From contig JAMLGK010000006.1 in NCBI GenBank assembly GCA_023957995.1, forward strand, positions 1 through 64,000: a DNA stretch of 64,000 bases, in the 5' to 3' direction. Made by a program: the position numbers and the translations under genes. How positions within the stretch are numbered: position 1 is the first letter of the stretch; every line of letters begins with the position of its first letter. The DNA is from Microthrixaceae bacterium (GTDB taxonomy: Bacteria > Actinomycetota > Acidimicrobiia > Acidimicrobiales > Microtrichaceae). The notes under the pieces are model-generated. The model was given only the letters and a program-made list of their open reading frames with translations, ran no database searches and was not told where the DNA came from. Positions 24,545-32,708 of the stretch are shown here, piece by piece.

Positions 24545-27526
24545 TCAGGGCGACGTGGTCGACAACCCTGCTTCGACCAGGACCGACTCGGGGTCGGTTC
24601 CCGCGCCGCGCTCCATGGCGGAGCGCAGCTCATCTGCATCGAGCTCTGTCTGCAGCGACCGGCGCAGCGTGCGGAACAGCACGTAGTGCGCCGCGTTGTT
24701 GAGTGGGAGCCCCGTGATCGTGCCGAGCAGTTCCGCTGCGTCATGCGGACGGTCCTCCCTACGCGCTATCAACGCGAGCGCCAGCACGGCGTCGGACGCG
24801 GACTCGAGACCTTCACGGTCAGCCCGGAGTCGTGCCCGGTGGAGGCGATCGTGGACGTCCTCGCCCTCCATGGCAGATGACAGCGACATGCTCCACATGG
24901 TCAGCCAGGTCTCCATGAGACCGATGGTCGACAGGTACAGGCGCTGCTGATCGGTCCAGAACCGAAGGCGTCCGAGATCCTCGCTCACCAGCCCGACCAT
25001 CCAGCCGACCCAGTTCGTGATGAAGACCTCGTAACCGTCGCCGGCCAGCTCATCGAATCGGTCGGTCATCTCGACCCCTCGGTCGATCTCTCCGCCCGCC
25101 AGCGCTGCCATCACCGCGAACGCGTCGACGAGCTTCGTCAGCCGAGCATCGCCGAACGACGCGGCCGCCGTCTGCGCTTCACCGAGACGCCCGACTGCCT
25201 CCTCGGGTGCAGCCACGATGTAGGGCAGGGCTTCGAAGTGCAACGCGATGGCGAGCGCACCGTCATCGCCCGCATCCCTGGCCCGGGCGACTGCGGACTC
25301 GGCCGCCTGTTGCATTGCGCCATGATCAGCGGTGCCCTGGCCCAGGTCGGCACGCTCGAGGGCCATCCAGACGCGGTCGATCGGGTCCAGCCCTTCCTCG
25401 AAGTCCTCCAGCTGGGCGATCCAGCGCCGACCGTCGATGCAGTTCAGCGTGTTCCGCCACAGGAACCCACCCCCGATGAGCACCTCGAGTGCGTCATGGG
25501 GGATCCGTTGGGCGATCGACCGCTCGAACGCGAACCGAGCGTTCTCGAGATCCGCCCGGAACGACACCGCGTGTGCTCCCGAGAGCCACCTGTCGACCCG
25601 CGACGTGCTGGCGGTGTGCTCCACCACGAACGCCCGCAGCCGGTCACGGGCATCCTCCAGTTCTCCCGCCTCGTCGGCCCTGCGGAGTGCAAACGCCCGG
25701 ATCGTCTCGAGCAGCCTGAATCGGCCCGAGTCGGCGTGGCGCACGAGGAGGCTCTTGGTGACCAGATCCATGAGGGGCGCCAGCACAGAAGCCGAACCCT
25801 CGGTGCCTGCCACGGCGTCAGCCGCAGCCAGGTCGAAGCTCGCCGGAAACGCGCCGAGCTGTCGCAGCAGGTGTTGCGCCTCCCCGTCGAGCAGGTCGTA
25901 GCTCCACGCAATCGTGCGATCGAGGGTCACATGGCGCTCGCGACCGCGCGACCGGCCGGTGCTCGCGAGGTCCAGGCTCTGGTCTATCCGTTCCAGCAGG
26001 TCGTCGAGCCCGAGTGCGCGCAGTTGGGCCGCGGCGAGTTCGACTGCCAACGGAAGGCCATCGAGGTGACCGCAGATATCGACCACCCTCGGGTCGTCGA
26101 CGCTTATCTCGAGTTGCGGAGCGAGCGAACGTGCCCGGGTCACGAACAGCTCGGGAGCATCGGCGTCCAGCGACGACAGCGGCAGAACCGTCTCACCATC
26201 GACGCCGAGCGGTTCTCGCGAGGTCACGAGCACGTGGGCCTCCGAGCCCCTGTCGAGCACCAGGTCCACGAAGTCACCGCACTCATCGAGCAGGTGCTCG
26301 CAGTTGTCGAGCACGAGCAGCACCGATCGGCCCGCCAGGTGCTCGGCCAGGCCTTCCTGGTCCACCGCTGCAACACCCTGGATCCCGGCGGCCTCCGCAA
26401 CCGCTTGGGTGAGACCCGCGGCGTCACCCACCGCCGCCAACTCGACAAAGGCGACTCCCGCCGAGAACGACGCCAGTTCCGCGTTCGCCGCAGCGAGTGC
26501 CAACGTCGTCTTGCCCGCACCGCCGGGGCCGGTGATCGACACGAGCCGACCCTGTGCGGTCAGATCCGCGACCCTCTCGAGCTCTGCATCTCGGCCGATC
26601 AGTTCGGTCCTCAGCAGCGGTGGCGCAGCCGCGACCGCACCGGCCAACGGCGGGAAGGCTGCGCTGCCGAGCTGCCAGAGCCTCATGGGGGGCATCGCCG
26701 GATCGACGAGACAGATCCCCAGGTCGACGAGGTCATCGCGATCGGCCAGGAGCTCAGAGGTGACATCGGACAGCAGCGTCTGGCCGCCGTTGGCCGCTGC
26801 GGCGACCCGGGCGGCCCGATTGACGGCCGCTCCCAGGTAGTCGCCGTTTCGTTCCAACGCCTCACCCGTGTGGAGTCCGAGGCGTACCCGGATCGACACC
26901 GGAGTGGGCCACCGTTCTGCGTCCAGTGTCCGGCGGATCTGTTCGGCCGCCCCGACCGCATCGGCCGCTCGACCGAACGCAGCCGCCACCCCGTCTCCCC
27001 CTGTGGCGAAGACGGTGCCCCGGTGGGTCTCGATGGCGCTCCGAAGCAGTTCGTCGTGGCGTGGGATGGCCAGTGCCATCTGCTCCGGATGCTGCTCCCA
27101 CATCGCGGATGACCTCTCGATGTCGGAGAACAGGAAGGTGACGGTTCCGGTCGGGGAGTCGGTCACCTCGCCCGGGTGGTCAGTCGACGGGCGGGCCTCT
27201 TCCTCACCGGTGCGTTCGGTCACCTCGGCGATGAACTGGTAGCCCCGGCCGTGCACGGTGCGGATCACACGCTGGGCACGGCCGCTGTCGCCCAGCGCCT
27301 GGCGGGCACTCTTGACCCGCGATGTGAGCGCCGACTCGCTGACGAAGGTGTCACCCCAGACCTCCTCCAGCAGCTCGCGCTTGGTCACGACCCGGTCGCG
27401 GTGCTCGATGAGCATGACGAGGAGGTCGAACACCTGGGGCTCCAGATGGACCGGTGAGTCGCCGTCACGCAGCTCGATCCGGTCGGTGTCCAGCGTGAAC
27501 CCCATGAATGAATGGATCACGCTCAC
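24545..27526 (-). CDS. Large signal-integrating regulator: wHTH, class III cyclase-like, STAND ATPase, helical repeats
   Basis: A 993-residue protein. Residues 1-105 are an OmpR/SARP-type winged helix (HLEPQVFDLLVMLIEH, VVTKRELLEEVWG, RTVHGRGYQFIAEV). Residues about 125-275 are a class III nucleotide cyclase domain: FLFSDIERS with metal Asp135, GGDGVAAAF with Asp178, and NRAAR with Asn236 and Arg240. The Lys that normally precedes this Asp motif (VKT-type) is missing (VFATGGDG), so cyclase activity is doubtful. Residues from about 305 are a STAND/NB-ARC ATPase: ITGPGGAGKTTL (Walker A), SVLLVLDNCEHLL (Walker B). The last 400 residues are helical repeats. Start GTG 27526; ATG 27505 is the alternative. 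Divergent from a methyltransferase. DNA target and signal unknown. Confidence 0.9.
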   Translation of the reverse strand: MSVIHSFMGFTLDTDRIELRDGDSPVHLEPQVFDLLVMLIEHRDRVVTKRELLEEVWGDTFVSESALTSRVKSARQALGDSGRAQRVIRTVHGRGYQFIAEVTERTGEEEARPSTDHPGEVTDSPTGTVTFLFSDIERSSAMWEQHPEQMALAIPRHDELLRSAIETHRGTVFATGGDGVAAAFGRAADAVGAAEQIRRTLDAERWPTPVSIRVRLGLHTGEALERNGDYLGAAVNRAARVAAAANGGQTLLSDVTSELLADRDDLVDLGICLVDPAMPPMRLWQLGSAAFPPLAGAVAAAPPLLRTELIGRDAELERVADLTAQGRLVSITGPGGAGKTTLALAAANAELASFSAGVAFVELAAVGDAAGLTQAVAEAAGIQGVAAVDQEGLAEHLAGRSVLLVLDNCEHLLDECGDFVDLVLDRGSEAHVLVTSREPLGVDGETVLPLSSLDADAPELFVTRARSLAPQLEISVDDPRVVDICGHLDGLPLAVELAAAQLRALGLDDLLERIDQSLDLASTGRSRGRERHVTLDRTIAWSYDLLDGEAQHLLRQLGAFPASFDLAAADAVAGTEGSASVLAPLMDLVTKSLLVRHADSGRFRLLETIRAFALRRADEAGELEDARDRLRAFVVEHTASTSRVDRWLSGAHAVSFRADLENARFAFERSIAQRIPHDALEVLIGGGFLWRNTLNCIDGRRWIAQLEDFEEGLDPIDRVWMALERADLGQGTADHGAMQQAAESAVARARDAGDDGALAIALHFEALPYIVAAPEEAVGRLGEAQTAAASFGDARLTKLVDAFAVMAALAGGEIDRGVEMTDRFDELAGDGYEVFITNWVGWMVGLVSEDLGRLRFWTDQQRLYLSTIGLMETWLTMWSMSLSSAMEGEDVHDRLHRARLRADREGLESASDAVLALALIARREDRPHDAAELLGTITGLPLNNAAHYVLFRTLRRSLQTELDADELRSAMERGAGTDPESVLVEAGLSTTSP

Positions 27527-27762
27527 ATGTTGCCATGTCGGGATATCCCGCCGATCGGGTCGGCCGGTGCACTGCGGGTCGGACCGGGCGAGCCTGTGTC
27601 ACCACGGCTGTGCATCCGTGTGACGGCCTCCGGGTTGGGCCTCAGCACGGCTCCACCACACCGGGCCGGGTTTTCCTGGACATCAGGACCGACGAGGAGT
27701 AGGCCACTCACAGGCGCACAGTGCTCACAGGTGCACAGTGCACTCGGGATGCGAGAGGGACG

Positions 27763-28575
27763 ATGGACGTCGAGGATCCGGTTCGCCGCCACTACAGGCG
27801 CGACGACCTCGAAAGAGTCGTCCTCGCTGCCCTCGGGAGCAGCGGCGCTGACCTGTCGGACCTCCGTGTCGAGGACCTGCGTGGGTTGGATCAGCTTCAC
27901 GCCGGTTCGGTCGAAGCCACCGAGCATCTGCTCGACCTCCTGGACCTGAGCACCAGTTCGAGGTTGCTCGATGTCGGAAGTGGGGTGGGCGGGCCCGCCC
28001 GACTCGCCGCAGAGCGTCACGGTTGTCGGGTCAGTGGTGTGGACCTCAGCCCGGACTTCGTGGAGCTCGCCCGTTCACTCACCGCAAGATTCTCCCTCGC
28101 AGGGCAGGCCACCTTCGTCCTCGGTTCCGCGACGACACTGCCCTGGAGCGACCGTTCGTTCGACCGGGTGATGCTGAACCACGTTGGGATGAACATTCCC
28201 GACAAGGCCGCTGTCTTTGCAGAAGTTCACCGGGTGCTCGAGCCCGGAGGCGTGTTCGGCATCTACGAACAGATGCTCATCGGCGAGGGTGCCCTGACCT
28301 TCCCCTTGCCATGGGCCGACGAGGAATCCGGCTCCTTCGTGGAATCGCCGCAGCGCTACGCAGAGCTTCTGGGCGCGGCCGGATTCGCTGTGGAGTCCGA
28401 GGAGAACCGCGCTGCTGCCGTTGCGGCGATCGCGGCCGCGAGCTCCGGCCCGACGGGTGGGCTGACCCCCGCGGACCTGTTCGGCGAAGGTTTCACAGAA
28501 CGCCTGGACAACAACATCGCCGCGACGATGACCGGCGCTCTCGCACCCGTGGTGATGGTGGCACGGGCCATCTGA
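27763..28575 (+). CDS. SAM-dependent methyltransferase, class I
   Basis: About 270 residues from ATG 27763, preceded by GAGAGGGA. SAM-binding motif I is LLDVGSGVGGPARLAA, motif II is VSGVDLSPDFVELA, and later FDRVMLNHVGMNI and VLEPGGVFGIYEQM. The GVGGPARLAA form with a substrate helix near the C terminus is typical of sarcosine/dimethylglycine or small-molecule methyltransferases rather than UbiE, but substrate cannot be told. It diverges from the 993-residue regulator with about 236 bp between the starts, so it may be a target of it. The frame is open upstream to 27721; the extra residues look unlikely. Confidence 0.87.
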   Translation: MDVEDPVRRHYRRDDLERVVLAALGSSGADLSDLRVEDLRGLDQLHAGSVEATEHLLDLLDLSTSSRLLDVGSGVGGPARLAAERHGCRVSGVDLSPDFVELARSLTARFSLAGQATFVLGSATTLPWSDRSFDRVMLNHVGMNIPDKAAVFAEVHRVLEPGGVFGIYEQMLIGEGALTFPLPWADEESGSFVESPQRYAELLGAAGFAVESEENRAAAVAAIAAASSGPTGGLTPADLFGEGFTERLDNNIAATMTGALAPVVMVARAI

Positions 28576-28720
28576 CGGTACGAGACATCTGACAAGGCAC
28601 CGCGCCGCCACGGCCGCTGCCGCCCAGGATCACGCGGCTGTTGCCGGGTCGACATCCGCCGTCGAGCCACCTGAGCTCAGTTTTATTTCCAGCAGCGAGC
28701 CGGCGGGATGCGATGTGCCA

Positions 28721-28939
28721 TCACTCGAAGACCTGGTCATAGCCGACGCGCGCAAGCCACTCCTCGGGATTCTGGATGAAGTGCGTCGTGCGGCCACAAC
28801 CGCCGCAGATGTCGAGGGTCACGCGCAGGAACCGGTCGCGGCTGCTTGCCTGAACCATCCTGCCGGTGCCGAACTTGACCTCGAACACGGTGTCGGACTT
28901 CCGGTAGATCCTCGTGGCTCCACAGGTGGGACAGGACAT
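28721..28939 (-). CDS. Small zinc-ribbon protein, 72 aa
   Basis: ATG 28939 (MSCPTCGATRIYRK) has GGAGC upstream. It has two Cys pairs, CPTC near the N terminus and CGGC at about residue 48, typical of a zinc ribbon. A central beta-rich segment, VFEVKFGTGRMVQASS, follows the first pair, and the protein ends HFIQNPEEWLARVGYDQVFE. It stands alone between the methyltransferase and a pseudogene region. Zinc ribbons can bind nucleic acid or protein; nothing more can be said. Confidence 0.75.
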   Translation of the reverse strand: MSCPTCGATRIYRKSDTVFEVKFGTGRMVQASSRDRFLRVTLDICGGCGRTTHFIQNPEEWLARVGYDQVFE

Positions 28940-29166
28940 GGGTTCGCTCCTTGCCGACAGCGGAGTGCCCGTCGCAGGACTCTCGCGGTGGGATCGCGCG
29001 GTCATCATCAACCCGACGTCAACACCTGTCAACGGCTGCAGCTGGGGCCCCGGAGCTCTACCCTCAGCCCGCAGTGACTGCCGCTGTTCCGCAGGCCAGC
29101 AACCCGCCGGCAAAGAACAACGCTGGCAATGGCCGTGGAGTGGCGACACCGACCAGGTCCGCTTCG

Positions 29167-29825
29167 TCAGGGACCTGTTGCTCCGCGCCGAGTCACAGTT
29201 GTGCTTCGACCTCTCAGCGGCCTACGTCGTGGGTACAGGTGGCGGCGAGATACTCGCTGCCAGCGCCGTGCGTGATCTTGGTGACCGCGTGCGGCAGTGG
29301 AAATCACCCAGAACTGCGGCTCGGGGCGAGTACAGAAGGTGTGGATGGTCCACATCATCCGTCCCGCGAACGCAGATAGTTGCGTGTGGATCTCCTCCGC
29401 AGCATCGTGTTCCCCGAGGTGTCCCGCAACGACTCCGGCCCAGCCCAGATTGACCTCGTGCATCGTCGTGAACTGAAGCGGCGCGAATTCGTCGACCAAG
29501 ATCATGTCGAACCGGGTTCGTGCCTCGTCCAGCCTTCCCAGATCGACCAACGCGTACGCATCCAGAGCGATGTCGGTTCGGTGTCCCGGTAGGTGGCGAC
29601 CACGGTCAGTCCGTCGATCGGCCGGCGGACCAGCAGGTCACCGAGGACGGCCTCGGTCGACGAGTCCACCCAGTGGAGGTCGTCGATGACGAGCACCACC
29701 CCGCCGCCTTCGACCAACACTCCTAGGAAATCCCTGATGGCCGCGAGTGTGCGGAACTGCTCTGCCTCCACGTCATCGCTGCGCTGAGACGCGCCGCTCT
29801 GTTTGCTGGCACTAGGACCGTTGGA
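29167..29825 (-). pseudogene. Decayed ATPase/TPR-type regulator remnant
   Basis: Two frame-shifted pieces on the minus strand. The 5' piece (about 29825-29502) has an AAA/LuxR-type ATPase segment: VVLVIDDLHWVDSSTEAVLG (Walker B and the DDLHW motif) and LTVVATYRDTE. The 3' piece (from about 29580 downward, in another frame) reads ALDAYALVDLGRLDEAR and AGVVAGHLGEHDAAEEIHT, a tetratricopeptide-like tail. Between them the Walker A, the rest of the ATPase and most helical repeats are missing, so an internal deletion plus a frameshift is inferred. Such proteins are normally 900-1100 residues. It is distinct from the 993-residue regulator. Confidence 0.7.
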
Positions 29826-29896
29826 TCGGAGTCAGCCTGGGCTCAATCAGTCGTGGACTCCAGAACGATCGGACGCGATCTTGTCTAGCCCCCGGG

Positions 29897-30325
29897 TCAG
29901 CGCATCTGAGTTTCGCAGAGCTTCTTGAAGTTGACGTGTTGCTTGGCGATGTCCCGCTTGATGATCGGCAGAAGCAGCGGGAGGAGAACCTTCATGAGTC
30001 CCTTCGGCCGGGCGTCGAATCTTCCGGCAGCGGTTGTCGTACCGTCCGACTCGGTGAATCCGTACTCGATGGCGACATCCATCTGCTTGCCGGTCAAGGC
30101 GAATCCGACACGATCAGGCCGATCGAAAACGGTGATCACAACCTCGTGTTCGCCGCGCTTGTCCTCAACAACGAACTTCGAGCCCTGGCCAATCGGCTCA
30201 TCGGTCAACAACTCGGCTCGTGAGACGCCTTCGTTCCAATCCACTTCGTGCCGGGGGTCTGCCAACAGGTCGAAGACCGTTGCGGGCGTGCTCTCGATGT
30301 GCATCACATCGCTGAAGCTCGGCAT
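29897..30325 (-). CDS. SRPBCC-family protein (START/polyketide cyclase-like)
   Basis: A 142-residue protein, start ATG 30325 (MPSFSDVMHIESTPATV). The pattern is typical of the SRPBCC ligand-binding fold: IESTPATVFDLLADPRHEVDWN, then a curved beta sheet (SKFVVEDKRGEHEVVITVF) and a C-terminal helix (MKVLLPLLLPIIKRDIAKQH). Members bind hydrophobic ligands or act as coenzyme Q/polyketide-related helpers. No signal peptide. It lies downstream of tRNA-Thr, facing the same way. Confidence 0.82.
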   Translation of the reverse strand: MPSFSDVMHIESTPATVFDLLADPRHEVDWNEGVSRAELLTDEPIGQGSKFVVEDKRGEHEVVITVFDRPDRVGFALTGKQMDVAIEYGFTESDGTTTAAGRFDARPKGLMKVLLPLLLPIIKRDIAKQHVNFKKLCETQMR

Positions 30326-30411
30326 GGCGAAAAACCTACCCGGCGATGAGCCACACGTCGCTCGGAAACGCTGTACCGCGAACCTCTCGGACACGTCGGA
30401 CCAGTCGTCCG

Positions 30412-30448
30412 CCGAGACCCGAGGTATCGGATTCCCTTTCGGGTCCCG
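30412..30448 (-). terminator. Imperfect hairpin downstream of tRNA-Thr
   Basis: The arms ccgagacccgagg and ctttcgggtcccgg pair with two or three mismatches around an 11-nt loop, 13 nt after the end of tRNA-Thr on the minus strand. No U-tract is obvious, so it is only a possible transcription end or processing structure. Confidence 0.35.
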
Positions 30449-30460
30449 GTACTGGCTTGG

Positions 30461-30536
30461 TTGGAGCCCGAGAGGAGAATCGAACTCCTGACCTGCTCAT
30501 TACGAGTGAGCTGCTCTGCCATCTGAGCTACCCGGG
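30461..30536 (-). tRNA. tRNA-Thr (anticodon CGT)
   Basis: A 76-nt gene on the minus strand including a genome-encoded CCA. Acceptor stem: GCCCGGG pairs CTCGGGC with one G-U pair. The D arm is GCTC/GAGC, the anticodon stem GCTCA/TGAGC with loop CTCGTAA, so the anticodon is CGT (reads ACG, Thr), and the T arm is AGGAG/CTCCT with TTCGATT. The discriminator is T73. It stands between a strong palindrome and an SRPBCC gene. Confidence 0.95.
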
Positions 30537-30906
30537 CGGGTATTCGGGAAGTGCGAGCATACCGCCGCGGCGTTCGAGCGAACTACTGGGAACACCAATC
30601 AGCAACGCCACGTGTGCACAGATACGAACCGACCCCGCAGGATTCCTGCGGGGTCGGTGTGGAGCGGGGGCCTTTTGGCCCGGAGGTCCGGCCGGGGCGA
30701 GACCGAACCCCCTGCCCGCAATCCACATGTGCGGATTGGCTGTGCGGGTTCTCTCCAAGGGAGAGACTTGTCCGCAGCGCGCCGCCGGTCAACGCCAGAG
30801 CGCTGGTGTGCCCCGAAGGGCTCTCTCGCTCCACCCCGGAGTTGCAGTATCCACTGCAGATCGAGTGCTCAGGATGTGCCGAAACCCGTCTGAGCGCCAA
30901 GACAGG
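30537..30906. other. 370-nt non-coding stretch between tRNA-Thr and holB
   Basis: No convincing coding frame. Several inverted repeats are visible: the 31-nt palindrome at 30628-30658, the 12-nt palindrome ggccttttggcc at 30669, a hairpin around ctctccaagggagag near 30750, and gcagtatccactgc near 30844. A small structured RNA on the minus strand is possible. I looked for SRP RNA, RNase P RNA and tmRNA signatures because ffs is often near dna polymerase III genes, and found none. Confidence 0.5.
30628..30658. terminator. Perfect 31-nt palindrome, likely bidirectional terminator hairpin
   Basis: Left arm ACCGACCCCGCAGGA at 30628-30642 and right arm TCCTGCGGGGTCGGT at 30644-30658 match perfectly. 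The hairpin is GC-rich with a short loop. It lies about 250 nt beyond the holB end and before tRNA-Thr on the same strand. No long U-tract is seen on either side, as is common for actinobacterial terminators. Confidence 0.6.
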
Positions 30907-31989
30907 TCACAACGGCAACCGCAGGAGCAACGCCCTCAGAGCCAGAGCCTCGTTGGGATTGAACGTCATCGCCTCCATGCACTTCTGCACTTCGGCTGCC
31001 GCGCTCACGAACCGGCGGGCAGCCTCGTCGCCACCGCTCGAGGCGGCTTCGCGGTAGCTGGTCACGATCGCTGCCAGACCCGAGGAGAGTTCTGCCGTGC
31101 GGATCCGTTTCACCTCACGGCGGTGTCGATCCTCCATCGCCTTGCGCTGGCCCTTCAGCGGCGAGCCCGTGCGTTCCACCTGCTCCTCGAACTGCACGAC
31201 CTCGCCCTCGTGCTTGGCGGTCACCGGATCGAGCACGCTCTCGATGGAACCGAGAAGCTCGTCCGCCACGATGCAGGCGCTGGACCCGGACCCATCGAGT
31301 CGACCGGGTGCGTCACGCCAGAGAGCCCTGCGCGCGACGAGTTCGGGGTCGGTGGCGAGCAGGTTGGCGCGTCTGAGGCTCCCCCCGCTGGCGGCTGCGG
31401 CCTCAGCTGCCACGTTCGGGGCGATGCCCGAGGCGACCAGACGTGACTCGATCACCGCGACCGGAACCGGTGACAACTCGAAGGTCACACATCGAGAAGC
31501 GATGGTCACCAACGGATCGGTGATCTCCTCGGCCAGAACGACGAACACCGTCGCAGGTTCGGGTTCCTCGATCGCCTTGAGGAGGATGGGCGCCGCGTCC
31601 GCGACCAGGTGGAACTCGTCGAGCACGAACACCTGACGGGAACCCTCCAGGGGTGCCCTCGACGCCTCCTTGACGAGGTCGCGCGCCGCCTCGGCGGAGA
31701 TCGAAGGGCCGACCCGCTCGATCAGGTGCATGCTCGGGTGGTTGCCCGCTGCAGCCAAGCGGGCGGAGCGTTCCGCCTCGGCTCCGACCAGCCCGACGCC
31801 CAACAGCTCCGCTGCAAAGGCTGCCGCCGCAGCCCGCTTGCCCGAACCCTCGGGGCCCACCAGCAGGTAGGCCTGAACAGGATCCTCAGCTGCGCTCCGA
31901 AGGGCCTGCACGAGTCCGTCCTGGCCGGCCACCTCGTCCCAGAGTCGGTCGAGGATCTCCCTGCTCGCACCATTCGGCGACCCGCTCAT
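30907..31989 (-). CDS. holB: DNA polymerase III subunit delta-prime
   Basis: A 360-residue clamp-loader subunit. The AAA+ domain shows AYLLVGPEGSGKRAAA (Walker A-like), VFVLDEFHLVADAAPILLKA and EEPEPATVFVVLAEE, and the sensor-type segment ITDPLVTIASRCVTFEL. The Arg-rich SRC motif that completes the clamp-loader active site is present as ASRC. ATG 31989 overlaps the tmk stop by 4 nt (ATGA). The C-terminal half is helical. The tmk-holB order is common in bacteria. Confidence 0.93.
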   Translation of the reverse strand: MSGSPNGASREILDRLWDEVAGQDGLVQALRSAAEDPVQAYLLVGPEGSGKRAAAAAFAAELLGVGLVGAEAERSARLAAAGNHPSMHLIERVGPSISAEAARDLVKEASRAPLEGSRQVFVLDEFHLVADAAPILLKAIEEPEPATVFVVLAEEITDPLVTIASRCVTFELSPVPVAVIESRLVASGIAPNVAAEAAAASGGSLRRANLLATDPELVARRALWRDAPGRLDGSGSSACIVADELLGSIESVLDPVTAKHEGEVVQFEEQVERTGSPLKGQRKAMEDRHRREVKRIRTAELSSGLAAIVTSYREAASSGGDEAARRFVSAAAEVQKCMEAMTFNPNEALALRALLLRLPL

Positions 31990-32708
31990 CGTCGCTCCAG
32001 ATGCTCGAGCACGGCCGCCTCGACCCGCTGGGCAACCTCCTGGATCGACCCCTTGCCGTCGACGGTCACCCACGATGGCTCGGTCTCGGCCAGCGAGTCG
32101 AATCCCGACCGAACCCGCTCGTGGAATCCTTCTCCCGAGGCCTCGATCCGATCGCGCGGTGAGCCGGTGCGGTCCCTCGACTCCTCGTGATCCACGCGCA
32201 GATAGATGACGACGTCGGGGAGCAGACCGTCACACGCCCACAGGGAGATCCTCTCGACCGTTTCGGGATCGAGACCCCGGCCGTGGCCCTGATAGGCGAT
32301 GGAGGAACCGATGTAGCGGTCACAGATCACCGATCGGCCGGAGTCCAGCGTCGGCCGGATCACCAGCTCCACATGCTGTGCCCTGTCGGCGGCCATCAAC
32401 AGCGCCTCGGCCCGGTCTGTGACCTCGCCGGCTGACCCGCCGAGGGTCAGGTCGCGCAGCACCTCCCCCAGACGTGTTCCCCCCGGCTGCCGGGTGAGCA
32501 GTGCACCGGTTCGTCGGGCCAACAGCGTGGCCTGGGTGGACTTGCCCGAGCCATCGGAACCCTCGAACGCGATGAACCACGACTCGCCCCGGCCGCGCCG
32601 TGGCAGCTCGAATCCGGGCAGCCCCGCCTCCGGTTGCGGCGTATCGGGGATCTGGGTGGACCCGGTCTCGCCCGGGTGCGACTCAGCCGGCGTACCGGGG
32701 TCATCCAT
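31986..32708 (-). CDS. tmk: Thymidylate kinase
   Basis: A 240-residue kinase that makes dTDP from dTMP. The P-loop FEGSDGSGKSTQ and the LID/DR motif VICDRYIGSSIAYQG are clear. There is an extra disordered N-terminal segment of about 45 residues (Pro/Glu/Thr-rich) before the catalytic domain. ATG 32708 overlaps the MFS gene stop by 8 nt (ATGGATGA); ATG 32720 is an alternative. holB follows with a 4-nt overlap. Confidence 0.95.
   Translation of the reverse strand: MDDPGTPAESHPGETGSTQIPDTPQPEAGLPGFELPRRGRGESWFIAFEGSDGSGKSTQATLLARRTGALLTRQPGGTRLGEVLRDLTLGGSAGEVTDRAEALLMAADRAQHVELVIRPTLDSGRSVICDRYIGSSIAYQGHGRGLDPETVERISLWACDGLLPDVVIYLRVDHEESRDRTGSPRDRIEASGEGFHERVRSGFDSLAETEPSWVTVDGKGSIQEVAQRVEAAVLEHLERR

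Noticed and set aside
25238..27112. Long plus-strand open frame opposite the 993-residue regulator
   Set aside because: A shadow of the minus-strand gene: no domain is visible, while the other strand has clear wHTH, cyclase and ATPase motifs.
29167..29825. Two small separate genes
   Set aside because: The pieces read as halves of one large ATPase/TPR protein in different frames, without their own start signals.
30537..30906. SRP, RNase P or tmRNA gene
   Set aside because: None of the expected conserved blocks (such as the GGAAGG-type SRP loop or the P4 elements) were seen on either strand.
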